From contig NC_011891.1 of assembly GCF_000022145.1 (NCBI RefSeq), positions 4,756,501-4,820,500 on the forward strand: a stretch of DNA of 64,000 nt, in the 5' to 3' direction. Positions 56,733 through 64,000 of the stretch are shown one piece after another. The DNA comes from Anaeromyxobacter dehalogenans 2CP-1 (GTDB taxonomy: Bacteria; Myxococcota; Myxococcia; Myxococcales; Anaeromyxobacteraceae). The notes under the pieces are model-generated. The model did not search any database, was not told the origin of the DNA, and saw only the letters and a list, made by a program, of their open reading frames with translations. The first letter of the stretch is position 1, and each line of letters starts with the position of its first letter. The position numbers were made by a program, and so were the translations under genes.

Positions 56733-56843
56733 GAACCGCCTCCTTGGGAGGACCGCAAATGCTTCGGCCGCGGTCCGGCGGGTTCTGTGTCCCGTCGGTG
56801 CCGCGGCCGCGAATGCTGCCGGAGCTGGCAACATGTCGAGGTC

Positions 56844-56849
56844 ATAATA
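56844..56849 (-). promoter_or_regulatory. Possible -10 element for hpf
   Basis: TATTAT on the minus strand, in an otherwise very G+C-rich 264-bp spacer between rpoN and hpf, is a strong -10 match. No good -35 lies 16-18 bp upstream. It would give a leader of about 105 bases. It suggests that hpf and ptsN can be transcribed separately from rpoN. Confidence 0.4.
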
Positions 56850-56996
56850 CCCCAGGGCCGCCGCGATCGATCTCCGCGATCGCCCTCGCCCCGGGCCTGA
56901 CGGGGCCTCGGCGCTCCCGCGATCGGGCGCCCGGCCGGCCTCCGCGGGCCGGGTCGCCCCGCCGCCCGTCGCCGGATCCCGGGACGCCGTCCGCGG

Positions 56997-58502
56997 CTAG
57001 AAGTACTTCTTGCGCTTCGAGCTGGGCAGGATCCCCAGCACCTCGCGGTACTTCGCGACGGTGCGGCGGGCGATCTCGATGTTCTGGCCCTTCAGGAGCT
57101 CGACGATCTTCTGGTCGGAGTGCGGGTGCTTCGGGTCCTCGGCCGCGACGATCTGGCGGATGTGGTTCTTCACCGCCTCGCTCGCGATCTCGTCGCCGCC
57201 GGTCTTCTGGATCGCCGAGTTGAAGAAGAACTTCAGCTCGTAGATGCCCTGCGGCGTGTGGACGTACTTGTTCGTGGTGACGCGCGAGACGGTGGACTCG
57301 TGCATCCCGATGTCCTCGGCCACGTCTCGCAGGATGAGCGGCTTCAGGTGGGCGATCCCCTTGTCGAGGAAGTCGCGCTGGAACTTCACGATCGACTCGG
57401 TGACCTTGTAGATGGTCCGCTGCCGCTGGTGGATGGACCGGATGAGCCACACCGCGCTGCGCAGCTTCTCCTGGATGTACTCCTTGGCCTTGCCCGCCTC
57501 GCCGTTCTTGAGCGCGGCGCGGTACATGCCGGAGATGCGCAGCTTCGAGAGGCCGTCGTCGTTGAGGACGGTGACGTACTTGTCGCCCATCTTGTGGACG
57601 TAGACGTCGGGGGTGATGTACTGCGCCTCCTCGCCGGAGTAGGCGCGGCCCGGCTTCGGCTCGAGGCGGCTGATCACCTTCACCGCCTTCACCACCTCCT
57701 CGATGGGAACCTTCAGGTCCTTGGCGATGGCCTGGTAGTTCTTCGACTCGAGGTGCTTCAGGTGGCGCTCGATGATCGCGACGATCTCGGGCGTGTCGGC
57801 GTTGATCGCGACCACCTGGATCAGCAGGCACTCGCGCAGGTCGCGGGCGGCGACGCCGATCGGGTCGAAGGTCTGCACCTTCCGCAGCACCCGCTCGGCG
57901 ACCTCGATGCCCTGCCCCGACTCGAACGCCACCCGCACCAGCGGATCGCGCGAGGTGGCCTCGTCGGCCTCGCCCTCCACCGCCGGCATCTTGAAGTAGC
58001 CGTCGTCGTCGAGGTTCCCGATGATGAGCATCGCGACCTGCTCCTCGTCGGGCGTGAAGTTCGAGAGGCGCAGCTGCCACACCAGGTGGTCGACGAGGTC
58101 GGTCTTCTTGGTGAGCGTGGCCTCGTAGCCGGGCAGCTCCTCGTCGGAGAGGCCGCGGTTGGAGGGCGCGGTGTGGCCCTGGAGCTGGTACTGGTCGAGG
58201 TACTGGTCCCAGTCGATCTCGTTCGCGCCCTCCTCGCCCTTCACCTCCTCGGCCTTTTCCGCCTCCTTGTGCTCGGGCTTCGCCTCGATCTCGGCCTGCT
58301 CGGCGGGGCTGGCGCCGTCGGGCACCGCCTGCTCGTCGTTCTCGTCCGCCCCCTCCAGCATGGGGTTCTCGGTCATCTCGGTGCGGATGAGATCGACCAG
58401 CTCCATGCGCGAGAGCTGCAGGAGCTTGATGGCCTGCTGCAGCTGGGGCGTCATCACCAGCTGCTGGGTCATCTTGAGGTGCTGCTTCAGCTCGAGGCTC
58501 AT
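56997..58502 (-). CDS. rpoN: RNA polymerase sigma-54 factor
   Basis: A 501-residue sigma-54. Region I is glutamine/leucine-rich ([39 protein letters not shown]). An acidic region II covers about 50-110. The core-binding domain and the helix-turn-helix ([37 protein letters not shown]) follow. The RpoN box is [16 protein letters not shown] near the C-terminus. It directs transcription from -24/-12 promoters with enhancer-binding ATPases, important in myxobacteria. The ATG overlaps the lptB stop by 4 bp, the conserved lptB-rpoN linkage. Confidence 0.96.
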   Translation of the reverse strand: MSLELKQHLKMTQQLVMTPQLQQAIKLLQLSRMELVDLIRTEMTENPMLEGADENDEQAVPDGASPAEQAEIEAKPEHKEAEKAEEVKGEEGANEIDWDQYLDQYQLQGHTAPSNRGLSDEELPGYEATLTKKTDLVDHLVWQLRLSNFTPDEEQVAMLIIGNLDDDGYFKMPAVEGEADEATSRDPLVRVAFESGQGIEVAERVLRKVQTFDPIGVAARDLRECLLIQVVAINADTPEIVAIIERHLKHLESKNYQAIAKDLKVPIEEVVKAVKVISRLEPKPGRAYSGEEAQYITPDVYVHKMGDKYVTVLNDDGLSKLRISGMYRAALKNGEAGKAKEYIQEKLRSAVWLIRSIHQRQRTIYKVTESIVKFQRDFLDKGIAHLKPLILRDVAEDIGMHESTVSRVTTNKYVHTPQGIYELKFFFNSAIQKTGGDEIASEAVKNHIRQIVAAEDPKHPHSDQKIVELLKGQNIEIARRTVAKYREVLGILPSSKRKKYF

Positions 58503-59263
58503 CGAGGCTCCGCTGGCTGGTGGTCGTCCAGCCTGAACTTGTCGCCGAGGTACACGGCCCGCGCGCGCGGGCTCGCGGCGATCTCGACGGGCGTCCCCTG
58601 CTCGAGGATCGAGCCCGAGGAGAGGATGTACGCGCGCCCGCAGATGCCGAGCGCCTCGCGCACGTTGTGGTCGGTGATGAGGACGCCGATGCCGCGATCG
58701 CGCAGGCCGCCGATGAGGCGCTGCAGCTCGCCCACCGCGATGGGATCCACGCCGGCGAACGGCTCGTCGAACAGGATGTAGCGGGGGCTGGAGAGCAGGC
58801 TGCGCGCCACCTCGGCGCGGCGGCGCTCGCCGCCGGAGAGCTGCTCGCCCAGCGAGTCCGCGACCTTCTCCAGCCGGTACTCGGCGAGCAGCGCCGCGGC
58901 GCGCGCGTTCCGCTCGGCGCGCCCGACGCCGAGCGCCTCCAGCACGCCCACGAAGTTCTGGCGCACCGTGAGCTTGCGGAAGATCGACGCCTCCTGCGGC
59001 AGGTACCCGACGCCGAGCCGCGCGCGCCGGTGCATGGGCAGCCGGGTGAGGTCGTGCTCGCCGAGCGTCACCTTGCCGCGCTCCGGCACCACCAGCCCCA
59101 CCACCATGTTGAACGAGGTGGTCTTGCCGGCGCCGTTCGGGCCGAGCAGCCCCACCACCTCGCCGGGCGCGACGTGGAACGACACGCCGTCCACCACGCG
59201 GCGGCCGCGGTAGGACTTCACCAGCCCCTCGGCCCTGAGGAGCGCGTCGCCGGCCGCGGTCAC
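58499..59263 (-). CDS. lptB: LPS export ABC ATPase LptB
   Basis: A 254-residue ATPase that powers lipopolysaccharide extraction from the inner membrane. Walker [10 protein letters not shown]-loop [15 protein letters not shown], signature [15 protein letters not shown], Walker [14 protein letters not shown] and H-loop ITDHNVRE. The Q-loop stretch and the FAGVDPIAV block are diagnostic for LptB among ABC ATPases. GTG 59263 overlaps the lptA stop (GTGA). The LptF and LptG permeases are not in the window. Confidence 0.95.
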   Translation of the reverse strand: MTAAGDALLRAEGLVKSYRGRRVVDGVSFHVAPGEVVGLLGPNGAGKTTSFNMVVGLVVPERGKVTLGEHDLTRLPMHRRARLGVGYLPQEASIFRKLTVRQNFVGVLEALGVGRAERNARAAALLAEYRLEKVADSLGEQLSGGERRRAEVARSLLSSPRYILFDEPFAGVDPIAVGELQRLIGGLRDRGIGVLITDHNVREALGICGRAYILSSGSILEQGTPVEIAASPRARAVYLGDKFRLDDHQPAEPR

Positions 59264-59805
59264 TTGCCCTGCCCCTTGCGCTGCGCGTCCAGCTCGCGGC
59301 GCCGCTGCTCCACCTCGGCGCCCGGCACGGTGATCCGGACCGGCACGCCGCCGCCCTCCAGCTTCACCTCGTCGGTGCGCAGCTCGTACACGAGCCGCCG
59401 GCCGTGCGCCTCGGTGCCGCGGTCGCGCAGCACCGCCGCGCCGTCGCAGGTCACCCGCGCGGCCGCGTTCTCGTAGGTGGCGGTCTGGCAGGTCACGGTG
59501 CGCTCGCCGCGGACCAGCTTCACGTCGCCGCGGCACACCGCCGTCTCGATCACGCCCGCCTCGTCGTTCTTCGCCTCGAGCCGCGCGCAGGTCAGCACCG
59601 CGTCGTCGCGGGTGAGCGTCACCGGCTTCCCGGTGAACACCACCTCGCGGCGCTGGAACGCGTAGCGGACCTCGGCGGCGTCCACCCGGTAGTCCGGGGC
59701 CGCCCGCGCGGCGCCCTTCGCGGCGGGCGCAGGCCGGGTCACGGGCTTGCCCTGGGCCGGCGCCGGGGCGGCGGTGAGCAGCGCGGCGGCGAGGAGCGCG
59801 ATCAC
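59260..59805 (-). CDS. lptA: LptA-like periplasmic LPS transport protein
   Basis: A 181-residue periplasmic protein with signal [19 protein letters not shown]. The OstA/LptA beta-jellyroll core is seen as [114 protein letters not shown], a repeat of short strands that makes the lipid bridge. It is slightly Cys-rich (four cysteines). It starts with GTG 59805 overlapping the lptC stop and is followed by lptB with another GTGA overlap. Identity is supported by this operon order. Confidence 0.87.
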   Translation of the reverse strand: MIALLAAALLTAAPAPAQGKPVTRPAPAAKGAARAAPDYRVDAAEVRYAFQRREVVFTGKPVTLTRDDAVLTCARLEAKNDEAGVIETAVCRGDVKLVRGERTVTCQTATYENAAARVTCDGAAVLRDRGTEAHGRRLVYELRTDEVKLEGGGVPVRITVPGAEVEQRRRELDAQRKGQGK

Positions 59806-60344
59806 CGCAGCTCCCCCCCGCCGGTCAGCCGCGGGCTCCCGCCCAGCGTCAGCTCGCCGGTGCCGGCGTCGAGCACGAACCCGGTGCCCTCGAGCCGGTA
59901 GCCGCGCCCGTCCACCGTGAGCGCCTGGTCCCCGCGGACCATCCCGCCCTCGCCCTCGGGCGTGTACCGGGCGCTGGGCGTCCGGGCCACGTCGTCCCGG
60001 TGACGCACCGTGACACCGCCGTGCGCCTCGAAGGTGTGAGCCGACAGGGTCCCCGAGCCCTCCGGCGCGGCGATCCGCACCGGGTCCCCACCGCGCGGGA
60101 GGACGGCCACGACGTCCCGTGCCCGGAGCAGGGTCGAGTCGCGCTCCAGCGTCGCGGTGCGCGCCTCGCCCTCGACGCGCAGGTCCGCCCCCCGCCACAC
60201 GCGGAATCGAACCCCCTCGAGCATCAGCTCAGGCACCACGTCACGCGCCTCCACGGGCTGGGCGGGCTGGCATCCGGTGCCGAGCCCGAGCGCGAGAGCG
60301 GCGGCCAAGCCGGCCGCCGTCCGCATCCAAAGCCGCTGAAACAT
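59802..60344 (-). CDS. lptC: LptC-like LPS transport protein
   Basis: A 180-residue LptC-like bitopic or lipidated protein. The N-terminal hydrophobic segment ends LALGLGTGC, which may be a lipobox, unlike the simple anchor of E. coli LptC. The domain ([43 protein letters not shown] ... [70 protein letters not shown]) has the repeating short strands of the Lpt beta-jellyroll. AGGAAAG lies upstream of ATG 60344. It hands LPS from LptFG to LptA. Confidence 0.83.
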   Translation of the reverse strand: MFQRLWMRTAAGLAAALALGLGTGCQPAQPVEARDVVPELMLEGVRFRVWRGADLRVEGEARTATLERDSTLLRARDVVAVLPRGGDPVRIAAPEGSGTLSAHTFEAHGGVTVRHRDDVARTPSARYTPEGEGGMVRGDQALTVDGRGYRLEGTGFVLDAGTGELTLGGSPRLTGGGELR

Positions 60345-60400
60345 AGCATTCTTTCCTTGGTGGATCGACAGGCACAGACCTTGCTTTATGCCCGGGCGCC

Positions 60401-61378
60401 CTAGCCGCGTGAAAGCTCAGCGCTTTTCGGCACTGCCTTTGCTTGGGGTCCGTCGGCCTGGTTCTCGCCTTCGGGGCGCGTCTTCCAGCGCTCGTGCATC
60501 CACACCCACTCGGCCGGGTTCCGCCGGATGGCTGTCTCCAGGGCGGCAGAGCAGGCGGCGGTCAGCCGGACCGCCTCGGCCTCGCGATCGGGCGGGTCGG
60601 CGGCGAACGGGATCTCCACGCACTCGAGGAGGTGGCCGTCGCCCGCGCGCGGCCCTCGGCGGCGGATGGTGCCGACCACGACCGGCGCGCCGAAGCGGAT
60701 CGCGAGGTCGGCCGCGGCGCGCGGCGTGTACGCGAGCCGGCCGAAGAACGGGACGAACACGCCCTGGACCTTCGTGTCCTGGTCGATGAGCAGCCCGAGG
60801 GCCTTCCCCTGCCGGAAGGTGCGGATGATGGCGCGGCCCGTGTCGGGGTTCTCGCGCCAGAGCGTGGTGACGCCGCCGGCGGCCCGGAAGCGCTCCGCCA
60901 CCCGGTTCAGCCCGGCGTCGCCGCCGGCCTTGGCGATGACGGCGTTCGGGATGCCGGCCCGGGCGATGCGCCGGGCGAGGAGCTCCCAGCTCCCCACGTG
61001 GCCGGTGACGAACACCATGCCCCGGCCGCGCGCGATGACCTCCTGGAGCAGCCCGGGCGGCGACAGCTCGACGTACGTCTCGAGCCGCGCGTCGTAGCTG
61101 CGGATGGCGGCGAGCTCGAGCGCGGTGCGCCCGAGGTGCACGAACATGGCGCGCGCGATGGCCTCGCGCTCGGCCTCGGGCTTCTCGGGGAACGCGACGG
61201 CGAGGCTCCGGAGCGCGAGCCGCCGCGTGCCGCGGGCGAGGTGGTAGCCGGCGCGGCCCACCAGCCCGCCGAGCGCGAGGGCGGGACCGAGGGGCAGGAG
61301 GCCCAGGATCCAGAGGAGGGCGCGGACCAGCGCGGAGCGGACGCTCCTCTTGATCCGCTTGCGGAGCGGTACGGCCAT
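60401..61378 (-). CDS. Lipid A late acyltransferase (LpxL/HtrB family)
   Basis: A 325-residue inner-membrane acyltransferase with an N-terminal anchor (ALLWILGLLPLGPALALGGLVGRAGYHLA). GMVFVTGHVGSWELLARRIARAG contains the catalytic H-x4-E pair. LIDQDTKVQGVFVPFFGRLAYTPRAAADLAIRFGAPVVVG is the second conserved block, and EWVWMHERWKTRPEGE is the typical end. It transfers a secondary acyl chain onto Kdo-lipid A, matching the Kdo genes upstream. Kdo2-lipid A assembly and Lpt transport are thus encoded together. Confidence 0.9.
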   Translation of the reverse strand: MAVPLRKRIKRSVRSALVRALLWILGLLPLGPALALGGLVGRAGYHLARGTRRLALRSLAVAFPEKPEAEREAIARAMFVHLGRTALELAAIRSYDARLETYVELSPPGLLQEVIARGRGMVFVTGHVGSWELLARRIARAGIPNAVIAKAGGDAGLNRVAERFRAAGGVTTLWRENPDTGRAIIRTFRQGKALGLLIDQDTKVQGVFVPFFGRLAYTPRAAADLAIRFGAPVVVGTIRRRGPRAGDGHLLECVEIPFAADPPDREAEAVRLTAACSAALETAIRRNPAEWVWMHERWKTRPEGENQADGPQAKAVPKSAELSRG

Positions 61379-61449
61379 GGCGGGCGCACGCTAGCACGGG
61401 ATCCGGGGCGATCGTCAGCCCCGGGCGGCCTCGGCCCGGCGCGGCCGGC

Positions 61450-61944
61450 CTACAGGCCGCGGGCGCGGAGCAGCAGGTCGCAGAGCTCGCGGACCGCGCC
61501 GCGGCCGCCGGGCGCGGCGGTGACGAGGTGCGCGACGGCCTTCGCCTCGGGCCGCGCGTCGGCGGGGCAGGCGGCGAGGCCCACCTTCGCGAGCAGCGGG
61601 ACGTCGTTCACGTCGTCGCCCATGTACGCCACCTCGGCGTCGGGGATGCCCAGGTGCGCGAGCCGCGCGTAGCCGGCCAGCTTGTCGCGCTCGCCGAACA
61701 CGAGGTGCTGGAAGCGCAGCTCGCGGAGGCGCGCCTCCGAGGCCTTGCCCGGCCGGCCGGAGACGACGCCGAACGGGACGTGCTCGCGCAGGAGCACGAT
61801 GCCGTGGCCGTCCTTCACGTCGAAGACCTTCAGCGCCTCGCCGTCCGGGCCGTAGTAGAGCCGGCCGTCGGTGAGCACCCCGTCCACGTCCAGCAGCACC
61901 AGCCGGACGCGCGCGGCGCGGGCGAGGAGCTCGGCCTCGGTCAC
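61450..61944 (-). CDS. kdsC: 3-deoxy-manno-octulosonate-8-phosphate phosphatase KdsC
   Basis: A 164-residue HAD-family phosphatase without a cap domain. It has the nucleophile motif LVLLDVDGVLTDGRLYYG, motif II VVSGR, the motif III lysine in FGERDKLAGY, and motif IV GDDVNDVPLL. KdsC tetramers hydrolyse Kdo-8-phosphate to Kdo. The GTG at 61944 overlaps the kdsA stop (GTGA). KdsD, which makes the arabinose-5-phosphate precursor, is not encoded here. Confidence 0.94.
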   Translation of the reverse strand: MTEAELLARAARVRLVLLDVDGVLTDGRLYYGPDGEALKVFDVKDGHGIVLLREHVPFGVVSGRPGKASEARLRELRFQHLVFGERDKLAGYARLAHLGIPDAEVAYMGDDVNDVPLLAKVGLAACPADARPEAKAVAHLVTAAPGGRGAVRELCDLLLRARGL

Positions 61945-62771
61945 GGCTGCCCCAGCGCGTGCCGGACCGCCAGCACCTCGCGGAGCACGCGGTCGGCGGT
62001 GGGGAAGTCGAGCGAGTTGGGCCCGTCGGACTTCGCCACCGCCGGGTCCTCGTGGATCTCCATGAACAGCGCGTCGATGCCGACGGCCGCCGCGGCGCGC
62101 GCCAGCGGCGCCACGAACTGCCGGTCGCCGGCGGTGGTGTCGCCGCCGGAGCCCGGCATCTGCACGCTGTGGGTCGCGTCCATGCACACCGGCACGCCCA
62201 GCTCGCGCATCTGCACCAGCCCGCGCATGTCCACCACCAGGTTGCCGTAGCCGAAGGTGGCGCCGCGCTCGGTGAGGAACACGTTCTCGTTGCCGCCCTC
62301 GCGGCACTTGGCGACCGCATGGCGCATCTCGCGCGGCGCGAGGAACTGGCCCTTCTTCACGTTCACGGCGCGCCCGTGGCGCGCGCAGGCGATGACGAGG
62401 TCGGTCTGCCGGCACAGGAACGCGGGCACCTGCAGCACGTCCACCACCCGCCCGGCCGGCTCGGCCTGCCAGGTCTCGTGCACGTCGGTGAGGCACGGCA
62501 GCCCGGTCTCGCGCTTCACCGCCTGGAACGCGGCGAGGCCCGCCTCCAGGCCGGGGCCGCGGTAGCTCTTGCCGGAGGAGCGGTTGGCCTTGTCGAAGCT
62601 GGCCTTGAACACCACCGGCAGGCCGTGCTTCGCGGCGAGCTCCTTCACGCGGCGGGCGTGGCGGAGGCCGTGCGCCTCGTCCTCCATGACGCACGGCCCG
62701 GCGATGAGCAGGAGCGGCTGCCCGTCGCCCACGAGGTGCCCGCCCACGCGGGCCAGGATCGGCTGGGACAT
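61941..62771 (-). CDS. kdsA: 2-dehydro-3-deoxyphosphooctonate aldolase KdsA
   Basis: A 276-residue TIM-barrel synthase that condenses phosphoenolpyruvate with arabinose-5-phosphate to give Kdo-8-phosphate. Family blocks: LLIAGPCVMEDE, VVFKASFDKANRSSGKSYRGPG, LTDVHE, QVPAFLCRQTDL, VKKGQFLAP and MDATHSVQMPG. The cysteine in GPCVMEDE corresponds to the metal-ligand cysteine of metal-dependent KdsA enzymes. It lies 3 bp after the pyrG stop and overlaps kdsC. Confidence 0.95.
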   Translation of the reverse strand: MSQPILARVGGHLVGDGQPLLLIAGPCVMEDEAHGLRHARRVKELAAKHGLPVVFKASFDKANRSSGKSYRGPGLEAGLAAFQAVKRETGLPCLTDVHETWQAEPAGRVVDVLQVPAFLCRQTDLVIACARHGRAVNVKKGQFLAPREMRHAVAKCREGGNENVFLTERGATFGYGNLVVDMRGLVQMRELGVPVCMDATHSVQMPGSGGDTTAGDRQFVAPLARAAAAVGIDALFMEIHEDPAVAKSDGPNSLDFPTADRVLREVLAVRHALGQP

Positions 62772-62774
62772 CGG

Positions 62775-64000
62775 CTATCCGTTCTTCCCGACCGCGAGCT
62801 TCTTCACCTCGGCCGGGGGCTGGCGCTGCTGGGCGTCGCGGTGCTCGAGGGCGGCCTTCACGAAGCCCGCGAACAGCGGGTGCGGCGCGAAGGGCTTGGA
62901 GCGGAACTCGGGGTGGAACTGGCAGCCCACGAAGTGCTGCCCGGGCAGCTCGATCATCTCCACCAGGCCGAGGTCCGGGTTCACGCCGGAGAACACCATC
63001 CCGGCGGCCTCGAACTGGGCGCGGTAGTCGTTGTTGAACTCGAAGCGGTGGCGGTGGCGCTCGTGCACCAGGTCGGCGCCGTACAGCGCGCGGGCCTTGG
63101 TGCCCTCCTTCAGCGCGCACGGGTACGCGCCGAGGCGCATGGTCCCGCCCTTGTCGGTCACGCCCTTCTGCCCCTCCATCAGCGTGACCACCGGGTGCGG
63201 CGTCTGCTCGTCGAACTCCAGCGAGTTCGCGCCGGCCAGCCCGAGCACGTTGCGCGCCATCTCGATGACCGCCATCTGCAGGCCGAGGCAGATGCCGAAG
63301 AACGGCACCTTGTGCTCGCGGGCGTACTTCACGCCCAGGATCTTCCCCTCGGTCCCACGGATGCCGAAGCCGCCCGGCACCAGGATCGCGTCCACCTTCT
63401 CCAGGTCGGAGAGGTCGCCCTCCTCCAGCTTGGTCGAGTCGATGAACGCCAGCTTCACCCGCGCGTCGTTCGCGATGCCGCCGTGGACCAGCGCCTCGTT
63501 GAGGCTCTTGTAGCTCTCGTGGAGCTCCACGTACTTGCCGACGATGCCGATCCGCACCTCGCCGCGGCGCGGGTTCTTCACCTTGTCGACGATGGTCTCC
63601 CAGCGCTCGAGGCGCGGGGCGCGGCTCCAGATGTTGAACAGCTCGGCCAGCTTGTCGTCGAGCCCCTCGCGGTGGAGCGAGAGCGGCACCTCGTAGATCG
63701 ACGGGACGTCGAGCGCGGTGAACACCGCCGACGGGTCCACGTTGCAGAACAGCGCGATCTTGTCCTTCATGTCGCGCGGGATCTCGCGGTCGGAGCGGCA
63801 CAGCAGCAGGTCGGGCTGGATGCCGATCTCGCGCAGCTCCTTGACGCTGTGCTGGGTGGGCTTCGTCTTCAGCTCGCCGGCCGCGGCGATGAACGGCACG
63901 AGCGTGAGGTGCGCGTAGACCGCGTTCTCCTCGCCCACGTCGTACTTCATCTGGCGGATCGCCTCGAGGAACGGCAGCGACTCGATGTCGCCGACCGTGC
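62775..64000 (-). CDS. pyrG: CTP synthase (5' end outside window)
   Basis: This is the last ~408 codons of CTP synthase. The frame is open to the window edge, and the visible start [20 protein letters not shown] continues upstream, so roughly 130 residues are missing. The amidoligase part includes [27 protein letters not shown]. The glutaminase domain has [19 protein letters not shown] with the nucleophile cysteine, and the His-Glu pair in [12 protein letters not shown]. It converts UTP to CTP with glutamine. The CTP product feeds CMP-Kdo and CDP-diacylglycerol, which may explain its location before kdsA. Confidence 0.95.
   Translation of the reverse strand, partial: TVGDIESLPFLEAIRQMKYDVGEENAVYAHLTLVPFIAAAGELKTKPTQHSVKELREIGIQPDLLLCRSDREIPRDMKDKIALFCNVDPSAVFTALDVPSIYEVPLSLHREGLDDKLAELFNIWSRAPRLERWETIVDKVKNPRRGEVRIGIVGKYVELHESYKSLNEALVHGGIANDARVKLAFIDSTKLEEGDLSDLEKVDAILVPGGFGIRGTEGKILGVKYAREHKVPFFGICLGLQMAVIEMARNVLGLAGANSLEFDEQTPHPVVTLMEGQKGVTDKGGTMRLGAYPCALKEGTKARALYGADLVHERHRHRFEFNNDYRAQFEAAGMVFSGVNPDLGLVEMIELPGQHFVGCQFHPEFRSKPFAPHPLFAGFVKAALEHRDAQQRQPPAEVKKLAVGKNG

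Overview
The window is very G+C-rich DNA (about three quarters G+C by eye), with GTG starts and overlapping genes throughout. The gene content (a HAMP-array hybrid kinase, an encapsulin with EncFtn cargo, an MvhADG/HdrA-type hydrogenase, an inositol phospholipid cluster, and a maltodextrin ABC operon) suggests a myxobacterium-like deltaproteobacterium, most like Anaeromyxobacter. That assignment is inference. I saw no rRNA or tRNA gene and no CRISPR array.

Layout. 1-2.4 kb: the end of an acyl-CoA dehydrogenase, a membrane-anchored H-protein-like gene without the lipoyl lysine, and a small exported protein. 2.4-10.3 kb: two divergent sensor kinases, one a 1847-residue soluble kinase with eleven 92-residue HAMP-type repeats. 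10.6-13.3 kb: a baeRF-like protein, a membrane NTF2-like protein and a degenerate P-loop protein. 13.5-27.6 kb: maltodextrin use, comprising two GH13 lipoproteins and the operon malK-malE-malF-malG-glucodextranase-like-lamB-PUD, which ends at a clear intrinsic terminator. An HNH endonuclease gene carrying internal palindromes and flanked by hairpin repeats lies within this stretch. 27.6-30 kb: encapsulin with EncFtn, a DedA protein and a lone receiver. 30-38.1 kb: a tight minus-strand operon (ino1, CDP-alcohol phosphotransferase, PimA-like glycosyltransferase, two acyltransferases, metallophosphoesterase, RND/MMPL exporter), which reads as a pathway for a glycosylated, acylated inositol phospholipid and its export.

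38.3-47.7 kb: an AlkZ-like glycosylase, DoxX, a Yip1-type protein, then TolC, membrane-fusion protein, one ABC ATPase and two FtsX-type permeases (MacAB-like efflux), followed by signal peptidase I. 47.7-48.1 kb is a gene-free, hairpin-rich convergent spacer. 48.1-55.3 kb (minus strand) is tusA, hdrA, a fused mvhD-mvhG, mvhA, a hydrogenase maturation protease and an ATP-dependent DNA ligase, behind a plausible sigma-70 promoter. 55.6-64 kb is an envelope and regulatory core: pyrG (partial), kdsA, kdsC, lpxL, lptC, lptA, lptB, rpoN, hpf, ptsN.

The strongest candidates for something undescribed are the inositol-lipid operon, the HNH gene with three palindromes exactly 39 bp apart and hairpin repeats on both sides, the fused MvhD-MvhG hydrogenase without HdrBC, the MalF with an apparent Cache-like extracytoplasmic domain, and a 163-bp inverted-repeat element filling a convergent spacer.
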